Part shown: piece after piece, positions 1 to 9,549 of the stretch
How positions within the stretch are numbered: the first letter of the stretch is position 1
How the letters are laid out: each line of letters starts with the position of its first letter
Assembly: GCA_002305275.1 (NCBI GenBank)
Contig: DBQO01000033.1
Span: 77,927 to 141,926 of the forward strand
Direction: 5' to 3'
Length of the DNA stretch: 64,000 nucleotides
From: Bacteroidales bacterium UBA1392
GTDB lineage: Bacteria > Bacteroidota > Bacteroidia > Bacteroidales > UBA932
Notes under the pieces: model-generated
Seen by the model: only the letters and a program-made list of their open reading frames with translations
What the model was told of the DNA's origin: nothing
Databases searched by the model: none
Translations under genes and position numbers: made by a program

Positions 1-2219
1 GGAGTTGCATAAGCATTGTCTTTAACACCGCCATGGATCCAATATGTGGTCTGTGCGCCAATCAGAGGAATATACTGTGAACTGGATACGGTCTGGTCTC
101 CAATCATACCCCATGATGCACGGAGTTTCAGTGAGGAGAGCACGTGAGTGATGTCCTGCATCCAGGGCTCCTGGGTCAAACGCCAGCCTGCGGAGAATGA
201 AGGGAACCATCTCCACTTCAGATGAGTGGGGAATTTTGAAGAACCGTCATAACGGAGGTTCGCTTCAAAAAGATATTTCTCCTTGTAGTTGTAGTTTACA
301 CGACCGAAGAAACCGAGAGTAGAGTTCCAGGAGTTGGTACCACCCGTAGTCTCCGTACCGGTTGCAAGTGCAAACTGGGGGTTTTTAATATCCATCAAGG
401 TCATCTTTTTACCCCATACTCCGGTATATCTGTAATCCACAGCCTGCATTCCGAGAAGGAAATCAAACTTATGATTGGCAAGTTTAAGCGCGTAGTCGGT
501 AGTTATATTCCAGGTCTGTCTGATAGAGGTATATGAATTCTGATAGTAAGAGTTATAAGAGTCAGTATAGCTCTGTACCGGTAGAGTCTGTTGAATGATT
601 GAGGGACCCAATTTGTTGAACTGATCCCATTCGTTGTTTACGTTGACAAAATTGCCTTGAGCATCTTTTACTGCTTGTGCGCCACTCCAAAGGTTGGCTG
701 CCCAATAAGTAATACCGGGGTTGAACTCCTGGGAATTGTTTACTGCATAAGTGTAGTCAAAATTTATATCCCAATTCTTAATGGGGGTTACGGTGGCACC
801 AACGTTTACACTGGTATAGTTGGTCTTGATGTTGGCCTCATTTGCAGCACCCATCTCATAAACCTGGTTGCGGAGAGAGTTGCCAAACTCGTCGGTAGGA
901 ACCAAGGGATAGGTAGGTCCCCAGCGGAAGAGATAATACCAGGGGTCAGCCGTAGTAGAGTTGGTAGAGAACGCCCAGGACTTGTTGGAATTGGTGTACA
1001 TCATACCTGCATGTACGTTGATGAAGTCATTAACCTGGGTTGAGAGTCTCACGTTGGAATTATAACGGGTAAAATCGTCATACTCCGTAGGCTTCAACAT
1101 ACCGCTCTGGCCGAGATAAGCAAGGCTGATATTGAAATTGGTTTTACCGGTCTTGCCCTGAACGGAGAGGTTATGGCTCTGCGTAGGGGCGCCCTGGTTG
1201 ATCATATAGACATAGGGATCGTAAGTACGTACACCGATCTTGCGATTGGAAGAGTCGATATACCAGTCACGACCATAGGTCATGGGAGAATAAGGATCGA
1301 GGGTCTTGCCATATTTCTCTTTCCACGCTACTGCGGCATTGTAACCTGCACGGTCAACAAGCCAGAAAGCACCTACGGGAGTAAAGGTTTTGAGACGCTC
1401 AGCTGCCTCTACCGTGTAGTGAAGTGCATCAACGTCGGCAATACCATCAGTGTCGGTAAGACTCTGGAATGAGAAGTTTGCCGAGTAGTTTACCTTGATA
1501 GTCTCGGTCTTCGCACCCTTCTTGGAAGTAATGAGGATTACACCGAATGCAGCTTTCGCACCGTAGATGGAGGCGGAGGCGGCATCCTTCAACACAGAGA
1601 TGGACTCTATGTCATCAGGGTTGACGAGATTGATCGAAGGGATCTCCACGTTGTCCAGAAGGATCAGAGGAGATGAGCCACCGAGGTATGAGCCTACGTG
1701 GCCACGAATACGGAACAGAGGATCGGAACCAACCTCGGTAGAACCCACGCGTACTGTCAAGCCGGGAGTCATACCCTGGAGACCACGGCCTACGTCGGCG
1801 ATGGGACGGCTTTCAAGAGCCTGTGAAACATTCACGGCTGCAACCGCACCTGTCAAGTTCTCCCTTCGTTGTGTACCGAAACCCACAACAACGGCATCTT
1901 CAAGAAGCATGGCATCTTCCTGGAGAACCACATCAATAGTATTTCTGCCGTTTACCGGAACGGTGAGATCCTTATAGCCCATGCAGGAAAAGAGCAGAAC
2001 GCCATTCCTGGGAGCCGTAAGCGAATAGACACCGTCAAAATCGGAAGATGTTCCCTGACGTGTACCCTCTACAAGTACGTACGCGCCAACAACCGGCTCT
2101 CCCTTACTGTCGGTAACCTTACCTTTAACAGTAATGTTCTGAGCCCACATTGTTCCAACTGATAGGAGCAATGCACACACGGCCGCAAAAATGCGGCCTA
2201 GTCTATTAGAAACGAACAT
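1..2219 (-). CDS. SusC/RagA-family TonB-linked outer-membrane receptor, C-terminus cut by window edge
   Basis: The minus-strand frame opens with ATG at 2217-2219 and runs off position 1 after about 739 codons with no stop. It starts with a signal peptide ending near GTMWAQ. A carboxypeptidase-regulatory-like domain follows (about residues 30-105, KGKVTDSKGEPVVGAYV). The TonB plug comes next, with the SusC hallmarks VVVGFGTQRRENLTGAV and SVLKDAASASIYGAKAAFGV. The rest is beta-barrel strands. Proteins of this family form the outer-membrane channel of a SusCD pair that imports glycans or peptides with TonB energy; full members are about 1000 residues. The SusD partner would lie beyond the left edge, so the substrate cannot be inferred. 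The family call is firm from direct translation. Confidence 0.95.
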   Translation of the reverse strand, partial: MFVSNRLGRIFAAVCALLLSVGTMWAQNITVKGKVTDSKGEPVVGAYVLVEGTRQGTSSDFDGVYSLTAPRNGVLLFSCMGYKDLTVPVNGRNTIDVVLQEDAMLLEDAVVVGFGTQRRENLTGAVAAVNVSQALESRPIADVGRGLQGMTPGLTVRVGSTEVGSDPLFRIRGHVGSYLGGSSPLILLDNVEIPSINLVNPDDIESISVLKDAASASIYGAKAAFGVILITSKKGAKTETIKVNYSANFSFQSLTDTDGIADVDALHYTVEAAERLKTFTPVGAFWLVDRAGYNAAVAWKEKYGKTLDPYSPMTYGRDWYIDSSNRKIGVRTYDPYVYMINQGAPTQSHNLSVQGKTGKTNFNISLAYLGQSGMLKPTEYDDFTRYNSNVRLSTQVNDFINVHAGMMYTNSNKSWAFSTNSTTADPWYYLFRWGPTYPLVPTDEFGNSLRNQVYEMGAANEANIKTNYTSVNVGATVTPIKNWDINFDYTYAVNNSQEFNPGITYWAANLWSGAQAVKDAQGNFVNVNNEWDQFNKLGPSIIQQTLPVQSYTDSYNSYYQNSYTSIRQTWNITTDYALKLANHKFDFLLGMQAVDYRYTGVWGKKMTLMDIKNPQFALATGTETTGGTNSWNSTLGFFGRVNYNYKEKYLFEANLRYDGSSKFPTHLKWRWFPSFSAGWRLTQEPWMQDITHVLSSLKLRASWGMIGDQTVSSSQYIPLIGAQTTYWIHGGVKDNAYAT

Positions 2220-2334
2220 AAATGAAATTATAGGTTAATAAAAAGTTTAATTTTAAGTTATTGCACAATTTGCTTTAGTAATTTCTTTCGGTTATCATAC
2301 AAATATGAGCCAAAAGCCCATATATATACATCCG

Positions 2335-2342
2335 CAAATTTA
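2335..2342 (-). promoter_or_regulatory. Candidate -7 element upstream of the SusC-like gene
   Basis: Read on the minus strand this is TAAATTTG, an exact match to the Bacteroidetes -7 consensus TAnnTTTG, about 115 bases upstream of the susC-like ATG. No well-spaced TTTG -33 box was found, so support is weak. The rest of the 2220-2431 gap is AT-rich, with a GAGCC/GGCTC inverted pair (2401-2405 and 2424-2428) that could end the preceding DUF456 gene. Confidence 0.3.
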
Positions 2343-2431
2343 ACATTATTTTTCAAAAATTACCCTTTATTGTTAAAAAAGTGTCGTCAAATTTCCATTT
2401 GAGCCAAAAAAAGATAACTAATAGGCTCATT

Positions 2432-2905
2432 TTAAAGGAATTTTACAATGTAGAACATCATTACCGCGGAAGTGACAATCTTGAGAAAAGTACCGAAGAA
2501 AAAGCCTATAAAAGCACCCATGGCAGCTTTAAACGAGTGTCCCATCCTGCTGCCGTTGATCAACAGCTCCGCTAACAATGCGCCGACGAAGGCTCCCACA
2601 ATCATTCCTATGGGAGGAAAGAAAATCAACCCCACTAAAAGCCCCACAAGAGAACCACGGGAGGCGGCCCTTGAGCCGCCCGTTACTTTGGTGAAATATG
2701 CGGGTACCAGATAGTCGAGAATGGTCACTACTATGGTGATGACCAGCCAAATAAGGAGAAAACGCAGGGACATTGGCTCATCACCCCAAAAGTAAAGTAG
2801 CAAGAGACCCACCCAGCTGAATGGCGGCCCCGGGATTACCGGCAGAATGCACCCGACAAGTCCGGCAATCCCAAGCATAACAGCTATTATTTTGATTGCC
2901 AACAT
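2432..2905 (-). CDS. DUF456 family small membrane protein
   Basis: A protein of 157 residues that is almost entirely hydrophobic. Glycine-rich segments (AVMLGIAGLVGCILPVIPGPP near the start, GSLVGLLVGLIFFPPIGMIVGAFVGALLAELL in the middle) are typical of the DUF456 family, which has four to five membrane helices and unknown function. It begins 12 bases after the stop of the aminopeptidase P gene on the same strand, so it is probably the last gene of that operon. Nothing in it points to an enzymatic site. The family call rests on the repeated small-residue membrane pattern and length. Confidence 0.8.
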   Translation of the reverse strand: MLAIKIIAVMLGIAGLVGCILPVIPGPPFSWVGLLLLYFWGDEPMSLRFLLIWLVITIVVTILDYLVPAYFTKVTGGSRAASRGSLVGLLVGLIFFPPIGMIVGAFVGALLAELLINGSRMGHSFKAAMGAFIGFFFGTFLKIVTSAVMMFYIVKFL

Positions 2906-2917
2906 AATTGCCTCAAA

Positions 2918-4309
2918 TCAGGCGGTCATCTCACGCTCTACATCTTCCACTGTTATCGGGAGACGTTTTGCTCCGAGCAGACGACATCCTCCGGGCGTAA
3001 TCAATATGTCATCTTCCAGACGGATACCTCCGAATTTATAATAGGGCTTAAGCTTTGAAAAGTTGATAAGACCTTTGCAGATGCCCTCATTTTGCCATTT
3101 CTCTATCAAAGCGGGGATAAAATAGATTCCCGGTTCAACAGTCACGACATGTCCGACCTTGAGCATCTTACCCATCCTCAGGGAAGCCAGCCCGGGTTGG
3201 GTCGAGCGCTTGTATTTATCGTCATAACCGACATAATTTTCACCCAAATCTTCCATATCATGCACGTCAAGGCCCATTTGGTGACCCAAACCATGGGGCA
3301 TGAAGAGACCGGCCACACCTGCTGCAACCGCCTCGGATGCATTTCCATTGACAAGGCCCAAATCTATCAGACCTTGCACCAGTACCGTCACCGCGCCGAG
3401 ATGAACATCGGTATAAGAGATACCCGGGCGTGAAGCTCCGATAGCATAATTGTTTGCGGCAGCAACAAGAGAATAGATTTCAGCCTGCTGCTTCGTAAAT
3501 TTGCCGCCGGAAGGTAGTGTACGGGTAAAATCCGATGAATAATGAGTGTCAATCTCAGCTCCGGCATCAATTACGCATAGTCTTCCTTCGGTCAGGATCT
3601 GATGATGCATGTGGTTGTGGAGAGTTTCGCCATTTTGGGAAAGAATAATCGGGAAAGAGGGCATGACGCCGCCGGAGATGCAAATTCCCTCCATTATTCC
3701 AACCAGCTCCTGCTCAACCATTCCCAATTTCATTGCCCTCATCGCAGCCATGTGCATATCATAGCCCAAATCACAAGCTCTCTCTATCTCGGCAATCTCG
3801 CACTCCTCTTTAATCTCACGAAGAGCTACCACCGCCTTAATCAACTCAACGCTTGCAGCCTCTTTCATATTGTCAAATCCGATTCCGAGCATTTTGTGGA
3901 GAAGAATCTTATTGTGGTTGCGGTAAGGAGGCAGGAAATGTATTTTGCGTCCTTTGGCTTTAGCTTCGCTCAGATAGGTTGCCAAAGAGGTGAAAGGTGC
4001 ACTTTTGGCCACGCCTACAGAAGCTGCCTGCTCCGAAATAAGCGGTTGTGGCCCCATCCAGATGATGTCGTCTATATCCACGTCGTTGCCGAAAATGATC
4101 TCCTCTCCACTTTGAACATCAATGACGGCAGCCAGATCGGGCTTGTCAAGACCGAAGAAATAGAGGAAAGAACTATCCTGCCTGAATCGATAGGTATTGC
4201 TTGCATAATTGAAGCTCGCCTCGCTATTGCCTGGAATGAGAATTATTCCCTCTGAAATGCTTTCCACAAGTCTCTTGCGCCTTGAAATATAGGTATTCTT
4301 ATCAAACAT
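2918..4309 (-). CDS. pepP: Aminopeptidase P family (Xaa-Pro aminopeptidase, M24B)
   Basis: A 463-residue cytoplasmic metallopeptidase expected to remove an N-terminal residue preceding proline. The N-terminal creatinase-like domain (about 1-165) is followed by the pita-bread M24 domain. The five metal ligands are all visible: Asp248 and Asp260 (VIDAGAEIDTHYSSDFTRT), His343 (HGLGHQMGLDVHD), Glu392 (TVEPGIYF) and Glu432 (GIRLEDD). The catalytic histidines are probably His339 and His350. The start is the ATG at 4307-4309 in front of FDKNTYISRR. The gene lies downstream of two S9 peptidase genes on the same strand with a 60-base gap that holds no clear promoter. A proline-peptide degradation operon is therefore a reasonable inference. 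Confidence 0.92.
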   Translation of the reverse strand: MFDKNTYISRRKRLVESISEGIILIPGNSEASFNYASNTYRFRQDSSFLYFFGLDKPDLAAVIDVQSGEEIIFGNDVDIDDIIWMGPQPLISEQAASVGVAKSAPFTSLATYLSEAKAKGRKIHFLPPYRNHNKILLHKMLGIGFDNMKEAASVELIKAVVALREIKEECEIAEIERACDLGYDMHMAAMRAMKLGMVEQELVGIMEGICISGGVMPSFPIILSQNGETLHNHMHHQILTEGRLCVIDAGAEIDTHYSSDFTRTLPSGGKFTKQQAEIYSLVAAANNYAIGASRPGISYTDVHLGAVTVLVQGLIDLGLVNGNASEAVAAGVAGLFMPHGLGHQMGLDVHDMEDLGENYVGYDDKYKRSTQPGLASLRMGKMLKVGHVVTVEPGIYFIPALIEKWQNEGICKGLINFSKLKPYYKFGGIRLEDDILITPGGCRLLGAKRLPITVEDVEREMTA

Positions 4310-4369
4310 TTTTTTTTGTATTAATATGTTATTATTTGTAATTCAATACTACATACTCAATACTCAGAA

Positions 4370-6511
4370 CTATTTCAGGTACGTATCGAGCCAAGTGAAA
4401 AATTCGCGGTTCCAGTGGATGGAATTCTGCGGTTTAAGTATCCAGTGATTTTCATCGGGGAACAAAATCATCCTCGAGGGGACTCCCATCATCTGGGCGG
4501 CATTGAATGCAGCCATTGCCTGGTCTACCGGAACACGGTAGTCCAGTTCCCCATGAGTAATCAGGATAGGGGTATCCCATTTTTCCACCAGTTTATGAGG
4601 AGAGTTGGCATAGTGTCTTTTTGCCACCGGATTGTTGCTCCAGGGAGATCCGGCCATATATTTGCCCGGCTGCGCTATACCGCCGTTGTCCCAATCGGGG
4701 AACCACATCTCTTCGGTAGTCATATACATGTGCTCAACATTGAAAATACCGGCATGCGCAATGAATGCATCAAATCGTTTTTGGTGTATTCCCGCGAGAT
4801 AAAACACGGAATATCCCCCGTAGGAAGCACCCACAGCCGCCATTTTGCCCACATAGGGCTCAGCCTTGAGAGCATCAGCCGCAGCAAAATAATCTCTCAT
4901 GTTCTGGCCGATGTAGTCACCGGAGATCTGCTCGCACCACTCCTGGCCAAAGGCAGTCGTCCCACGTCTGTTGGGAAGCACCACTATATAACCCTGAGAG
5001 GCCATCAGACGGTAATTCCAACGATAGGACCAGCCCTGACTCAATGTTCCCTGAGGACCTCCGAGGCATAGCAGAATCGAAGGATATACTTTGCTTTTGT
5101 CAAATTTGGGAGGATAGAGCACCCAGGTAAGCATCTTTTTGTTGTCCGAAGTACGAATCCACCTCTCTTCCACGGTCACTTCGTCGAGTTGATCGAAGAT
5201 ATACTTGTTTTCGAAAGTGAGCTGCTCCCAGCTGCCGTCCTGTGGGTTGATGGAAACAATCTCAGCAGGGCGCAACATACATAGATTAGTTGCAATCAAG
5301 CGCTCCACCTTGACTGAACCATCTTCAGCGGTAGAAGTCAGCAGCGAGGGCGCACCGAAATTGTACCACTCGCGTTCAGGGGTAACTCTCGACATATTGC
5401 CCTCAAGGTCCGTCATCCATATCTCCTGGAGACCCTCCACCAACGAGGTGAAATAAAGTCCTTTGGAGTCGGGCATCCATACGGGATTCTCAATGTTGTA
5501 TTTAAAGGAAGCAGAGAGTTCACGGCGCTTGCCGGAAGCAATATCATATACTAAAAGACGAATCTTATCAGCCTCATACCCATCTCTCTCCATGCTCATC
5601 CAGGCAATGGTGCCTCCATCGGGGCTGAATACTGGGTTAGTGTCATAGCCCATCATACCCTCGGAAATATTTACACAGTTATTGTCCGAAAGAGTGAGCA
5701 GATATATGTCGCTGTTGGTAGAGAATGCATACTCCCTGCCGGTTTTCTTTCGGCAGGAATAGACAATGCGATCACCCTCAGGAGAAAAATCCAACTGCTC
5801 TATGCCGCTAAAGGGTTCGGCGGGTAACTCGTAAGGAGCTCCCTCTAGGAGGTCAACTCCCTCTCCTAAAGTATTGCCGTCGAAATCTGCCAGATAAGTG
5901 TGAGGAATAGTCTCCACGAAATGGTCCCAGTGTCTGTACATCAGCCCCTCGATAGTGCGGGCCGTGGACTTTGGCAGATCCGGATGAATCTCCGCAGGGC
6001 TCTTCACCACCTTGAAGTTGGCGGAATAGAGTACTTTTGTGCCATCTGGAGAGAGTTTAAACTCCATCATTCCATCGGGAATATCACTTACCTGCTTCTC
6101 TGAAGTGCCGTCACTATTCATTACCCACATTTGACCACCTCTGAGAAAGGCTATGCGCTTTCCATCCTCTATCCAGCGAGCATTATTCTCACTTTGAGGG
6201 GTGGTTGTAAGCTGTACCTTATTGTTTCCGTCAATATTCATCACAAAAAGTTCACGGTTGCTCTTATTCTGTTCGATGGAGGTATAACCTACTCCGTAGA
6301 GAATTTTTGTGCCATCGGGGGAGATTTGAGGATCGGAGACCTTGGCCAGAGAATGCATGATTTCAGGTGTGAAATGGCCATCTTGCACCACCACCTCCGG
6401 CTTTGTAATGAGGGGAGCAGAGGCAGGATCAGCCTCGCTTGAAGCCTTTTTGCAGGATGTCGCTGATGAAATTGCAATCATAATCGATATAATTGTCAAT
6501 AAACGTTTCAT
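4370..6511 (-). CDS. S9 family peptidase (prolyl-oligopeptidase/acylaminoacyl-peptidase type), probable lipoprotein
   Basis: A 713-residue protein with an N-terminal signal and a cysteine at residue 20 in SSATSC that could be a relaxed lipobox. A seven-bladed propeller-like region carries WD40/PD40 strands (for example ISPDGTKILYGVG, FSPEGDRIVYSCR, FSPDGGTIAWMS). The C-terminal alpha/beta-hydrolase domain carries the triad Ser563 (GASYGGYS), Asp657 (HGELDYRVP) and His689 (PDENHW). Such enzymes cleave oligopeptides, often after proline or at blocked N-termini, in the periplasm or at the cell surface. It follows the other S9 gene after 27 bases, so the two are co-transcribed. Substrate preference cannot be read from sequence alone. 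Confidence 0.93.
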   Translation of the reverse strand: MKRLLTIISIMIAISSATSCKKASSEADPASAPLITKPEVVVQDGHFTPEIMHSLAKVSDPQISPDGTKILYGVGYTSIEQNKSNRELFVMNIDGNNKVQLTTTPQSENNARWIEDGKRIAFLRGGQMWVMNSDGTSEKQVSDIPDGMMEFKLSPDGTKVLYSANFKVVKSPAEIHPDLPKSTARTIEGLMYRHWDHFVETIPHTYLADFDGNTLGEGVDLLEGAPYELPAEPFSGIEQLDFSPEGDRIVYSCRKKTGREYAFSTNSDIYLLTLSDNNCVNISEGMMGYDTNPVFSPDGGTIAWMSMERDGYEADKIRLLVYDIASGKRRELSASFKYNIENPVWMPDSKGLYFTSLVEGLQEIWMTDLEGNMSRVTPEREWYNFGAPSLLTSTAEDGSVKVERLIATNLCMLRPAEIVSINPQDGSWEQLTFENKYIFDQLDEVTVEERWIRTSDNKKMLTWVLYPPKFDKSKVYPSILLCLGGPQGTLSQGWSYRWNYRLMASQGYIVVLPNRRGTTAFGQEWCEQISGDYIGQNMRDYFAAADALKAEPYVGKMAAVGASYGGYSVFYLAGIHQKRFDAFIAHAGIFNVEHMYMTTEEMWFPDWDNGGIAQPGKYMAGSPWSNNPVAKRHYANSPHKLVEKWDTPILITHGELDYRVPVDQAMAAFNAAQMMGVPSRMILFPDENHWILKPQNSIHWNREFFTWLDTYLK

Positions 6512-6538
6512 GATTTTTAAAATTATATATTGTAAATA

Positions 6539-9322
6539 CTATTGTTCATATCCGTATCCGAGGTCGATGCCCTTGAGAGTTGCGGGAACGCCTTTGCTCA
6601 TCCAAACCGGAGCAGGTTTTCCCTTCAGATAGTGATCGAAAAATTGTTCCAGGCGGATGCTCAGGTCACGTGCGTTGCGGCGCTCGCGGAGGTTGTGAGC
6701 TTCACCATTGTACTGAAGCATCCAGGCCTCTTTACCGCAGCGTCTGAGGGCATTGAAAAATTCGATTCCCTGCCACCAGGGGACTGCACCATCCTCATCA
6801 TTGTGCATGATGAGTACAGGGGTGGTCACATTTGGTACAAAGAAGAGGGGTGAATTTTCGATATAGAGGTCAAATCCCTCCCAAAGATCCTTGCCGATAC
6901 GACTCTGCTGCTGCTCATACTGGAATGTACGCGCCATACCGCTCTCCCAGCGGATGCCGCCGTATGCGCTCGTCATATTGGAAACGGGAGCGCCGGAGCC
7001 GGCTGCCTTGAAACGGTTGGTCTGGGTAATCATATAAGCCACCTGATAGCCACCCCAGCTTTGGCCCTGAATGGCCATATTGTCGCCATCGATCCAGGGA
7101 TTTTCACAGAGCATGTCGCAAGCGGGCATGATTGACTTCATGGCGCTCTGGCCGGGATGTCCGTCAGTATAATAGATATCGGGAACAAACACGATATACT
7201 CATTGCTTACAAAGTAGGGAATGTTGACGGTCGAACGGCTCGGTGAAGGTGTACGGGGCGCATAGAGGTCATCCGAATATTTTTCGTAGAAATAGATCAT
7301 CAGAGGATATTTCTTTGAAGGATCAAAATTCTCAGGTTTAAAGAGAAGTCCTTCAGCTCTGATTCCATCTTCGGTGTTCCATGAAACAAGTTCAACGGTA
7401 CCCCAGTTATAATCTCTCTGCTGGGGATTTGCATCTGTAACTTGTACCTGTGTGTTGAAATTGTCGGAAGTCATCCAGATATTGTTGCCATCCTCAAAAC
7501 GTCCCCTTGAGTAGATGTAGATGGGCTTTTTGCCCGTAGTGCAGATACCCATGGCGTCGTAGGCATAGGGGCCCTTTACCAATTGTTGTAGCGTAGCCCT
7601 TCTCTTGGTGACATCCTTCATGGCAAAACCGGTCTCTTTTGTGGTTCTGTCGAAGGTACGGAAGTAGATAGGCTTACCTGCATTGATCTTTGATGAACGC
7701 CACATAAATGACTTGGGGTCGTTGTAAGGGTTGACGAATGTGTATGTAGTATTGGTGGCGCGGCCCTTGCCCTCCGTCAGGAGGAAAGGAGCTTTCGCTC
7801 CGGTAGGGTCGAACTGCCAGTAGTCATATCTGTCGCGAATAATGAAATAGTCTGAATTTTCCGACCAGACAGCATTGCTGTAGGGCCTGGGGAGTGAAGG
7901 GGTATCGTGGTCCTCGTTGTAGAAAATCACCCCTAATGCGGAAGTAAGATCCTTAATTTCACCTGTTGCAAGTGTGTAGAGATACCATATCCTATCTTCT
8001 GCGTCATAAAAAGTGTAATACTTGCCGTCTGGGGAAGAGCTTAGCATATTAAAAGGGGCGCCCTTGGCAATGAGTTCCTTGCTGCCGTCTGCGAATGAGA
8101 CTTTGTAAATATCGTTTTTTGGATTCAAATCCCATTGTTGTGACATGCGGTAAGGTTTGTCGGTATAGGTAATAACATATTGCTCTTTGTTCTCATCTCC
8201 TATGCCGATACTCTCTACTTCCATATCGGCCAACTGTACGGGATTTGTGCCGTCAATATTGATTTTTGCCAGATAGGTGCGTCTTTGCTCGCGACTGAGG
8301 TTTTTCAACTGGATAGGCTGGATATAATCCTCATTCCAACTCCAAATGTCAAGTTTGGGCTGCTCAAAATCCACAAGTGTCGTATCCTTTTCGCGTGGGA
8401 TCGGACAGGTACCGTATGTGATATAATCTCCCGACTTGCTGAAACTGATGCTCCCTTTGTCGCTGACCATCCAACCTTCGGGAATCCATTCCGCATCTTT
8501 GGGGACGAGTACCCTGGTCTCTGTACCATCATAGAGATAGATATTGGTAAATTTCTTGGCCTCTTTTGTGGTATCGGTATTGGCATAAAATGCCATCTTT
8601 GATCCATCTTCGGTAAAATAGGTATTGCCGAAAGTCGCATCTTTGGAACCCTGAATAATTGTTGTAGTCACGCCCGTTGCGGGATTGAGCAAATATATGC
8701 CGGGAACGGTGGTTGAATCCTTCTTGGGATCCGGCTTGGTAGTGTAGGTAAGGAGATCATTTTCCCTCGAGAAATCATATTCGGAGACACTCTTGACGGA
8801 ATCCAACGCCATCGTCTTAATGTTTAATATATAAAGATTAGACACGGTATCCTTCTGGAATGCGATGTAATCACCGGTGAGAACGCCGGACTTGAAATTC
8901 TTAAGAAGCGGGAATTTGGTCACTTCGCCTGTGATGAGATTAAGGATGCCGAGAGTATCTTTGGGCATATCCTTGGGCTTCTTTTTATCTATTTTGGCCT
9001 GGCGAGTCTCCTGAAATTTAGGAATTATTTTGAAAATCGCTCTGGTAGCATCTTTTGAAAATCTGACCTGTTGGCCTCGTTCAATGGAAATCTGTCTGCC
9101 TGTCTTCAGGTTGTAGAATTCAATAGTGCCGTCGCCCTCCTGAGGTGAAAGATAAAATTGACCCCATTCCCCATCATTGAAGACGGTAACGTTGCCGGCA
9201 TTTTTCCATCCGTCATAGACCGAATGGTCCAATGCCGGTTTGGATGTCTGCGCATTGAGGAGGAGAGGAAATGCTGAAAGCACTATCAGCATCATCAGGT
9301 AGAGAAAAGAACGTTTCATCAT
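6539..9322 (-). CDS. S9 family peptidase, large secreted prolyl-oligopeptidase-like protein
   Basis: 927 residues with a clear signal peptide (MKRSFLYLMMLIVLSAFPLLLNAQ), a long propeller region and a C-terminal hydrolase domain. The triad is visible: Ser755 in GQSWGGYQ, Asp844 in HNDEDGAVPW and His876 in NGEAHN. It is longer than typical prolyl oligopeptidases (about 700), the extra length lying in the propeller. It is the first gene of a minus-strand cluster (S9, S9, aminopeptidase P, DUF456) and has a good promoter upstream. The start MMKRSF at 9320-9322 (or the next Met) places the signal peptide correctly. Expected role: degradation of imported or extracellular peptides in the periplasm. 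Confidence 0.93.
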   Translation of the reverse strand: MMKRSFLYLMMLIVLSAFPLLLNAQTSKPALDHSVYDGWKNAGNVTVFNDGEWGQFYLSPQEGDGTIEFYNLKTGRQISIERGQQVRFSKDATRAIFKIIPKFQETRQAKIDKKKPKDMPKDTLGILNLITGEVTKFPLLKNFKSGVLTGDYIAFQKDTVSNLYILNIKTMALDSVKSVSEYDFSRENDLLTYTTKPDPKKDSTTVPGIYLLNPATGVTTTIIQGSKDATFGNTYFTEDGSKMAFYANTDTTKEAKKFTNIYLYDGTETRVLVPKDAEWIPEGWMVSDKGSISFSKSGDYITYGTCPIPREKDTTLVDFEQPKLDIWSWNEDYIQPIQLKNLSREQRRTYLAKINIDGTNPVQLADMEVESIGIGDENKEQYVITYTDKPYRMSQQWDLNPKNDIYKVSFADGSKELIAKGAPFNMLSSSPDGKYYTFYDAEDRIWYLYTLATGEIKDLTSALGVIFYNEDHDTPSLPRPYSNAVWSENSDYFIIRDRYDYWQFDPTGAKAPFLLTEGKGRATNTTYTFVNPYNDPKSFMWRSSKINAGKPIYFRTFDRTTKETGFAMKDVTKRRATLQQLVKGPYAYDAMGICTTGKKPIYIYSRGRFEDGNNIWMTSDNFNTQVQVTDANPQQRDYNWGTVELVSWNTEDGIRAEGLLFKPENFDPSKKYPLMIYFYEKYSDDLYAPRTPSPSRSTVNIPYFVSNEYIVFVPDIYYTDGHPGQSAMKSIMPACDMLCENPWIDGDNMAIQGQSWGGYQVAYMITQTNRFKAAGSGAPVSNMTSAYGGIRWESGMARTFQYEQQQSRIGKDLWEGFDLYIENSPLFFVPNVTTPVLIMHNDEDGAVPWWQGIEFFNALRRCGKEAWMLQYNGEAHNLRERRNARDLSIRLEQFFDHYLKGKPAPVWMSKGVPATLKGIDLGYGYEQ

Positions 9323-9368
9323 GTTTTTATTGTTAAATAGTAAATTTTCCTGCGATTAGAGTATCTCA

Positions 9369-9400
9369 CAAAGTTAACCATAATAATCAAAAACACCAAC
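9369..9400 (-). promoter_or_regulatory. Promoter for the S9 peptidase operon
   Basis: On the minus strand a GTTGG box (plus-strand 9396-9400) is followed after 19 bases by TAACTTTG (9369-9376), an exact TAnnTTTG -7 element. Transcription would begin roughly 40 bases before the ATG at 9322. It is back to back with the promoter of the plus-strand operon. Confidence 0.55.
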
Positions 9401-9483
9401 CTCTTTCTTAGGTGCAGTCATTATAATATTTCGCATATTAGCCTCAGAGAGGCTTTTCAACCCATATTTTGTATCTCCATTTC

Positions 9484-9513
9484 TTTGTGCAATCAAAAAA
9501 AGAAGTATCTTTG
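9484..9513 (+). promoter_or_regulatory. Promoter for the triple-C25-like/TonB operon
   Basis: TTTG (9484-9487), an 18-base spacer, then TATCTTTG (9506-9513) matches the Bacteroidetes primary-sigma pattern. The first gene starts at 9550, about 35 bases downstream. No comparable element with a -33 partner was seen before the next five genes, which supports one long transcript. Confidence 0.6.
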
Positions 9514-9549
9514 TAGTTTATAGATTAACAAAACGTTTTTTGGTAACTT

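Noticed and set aside
657..1977. Plus-strand frames of 97-136 residues near the window start
   Set aside because: They overlap the SusC-like gene in antisense and have no family pattern.
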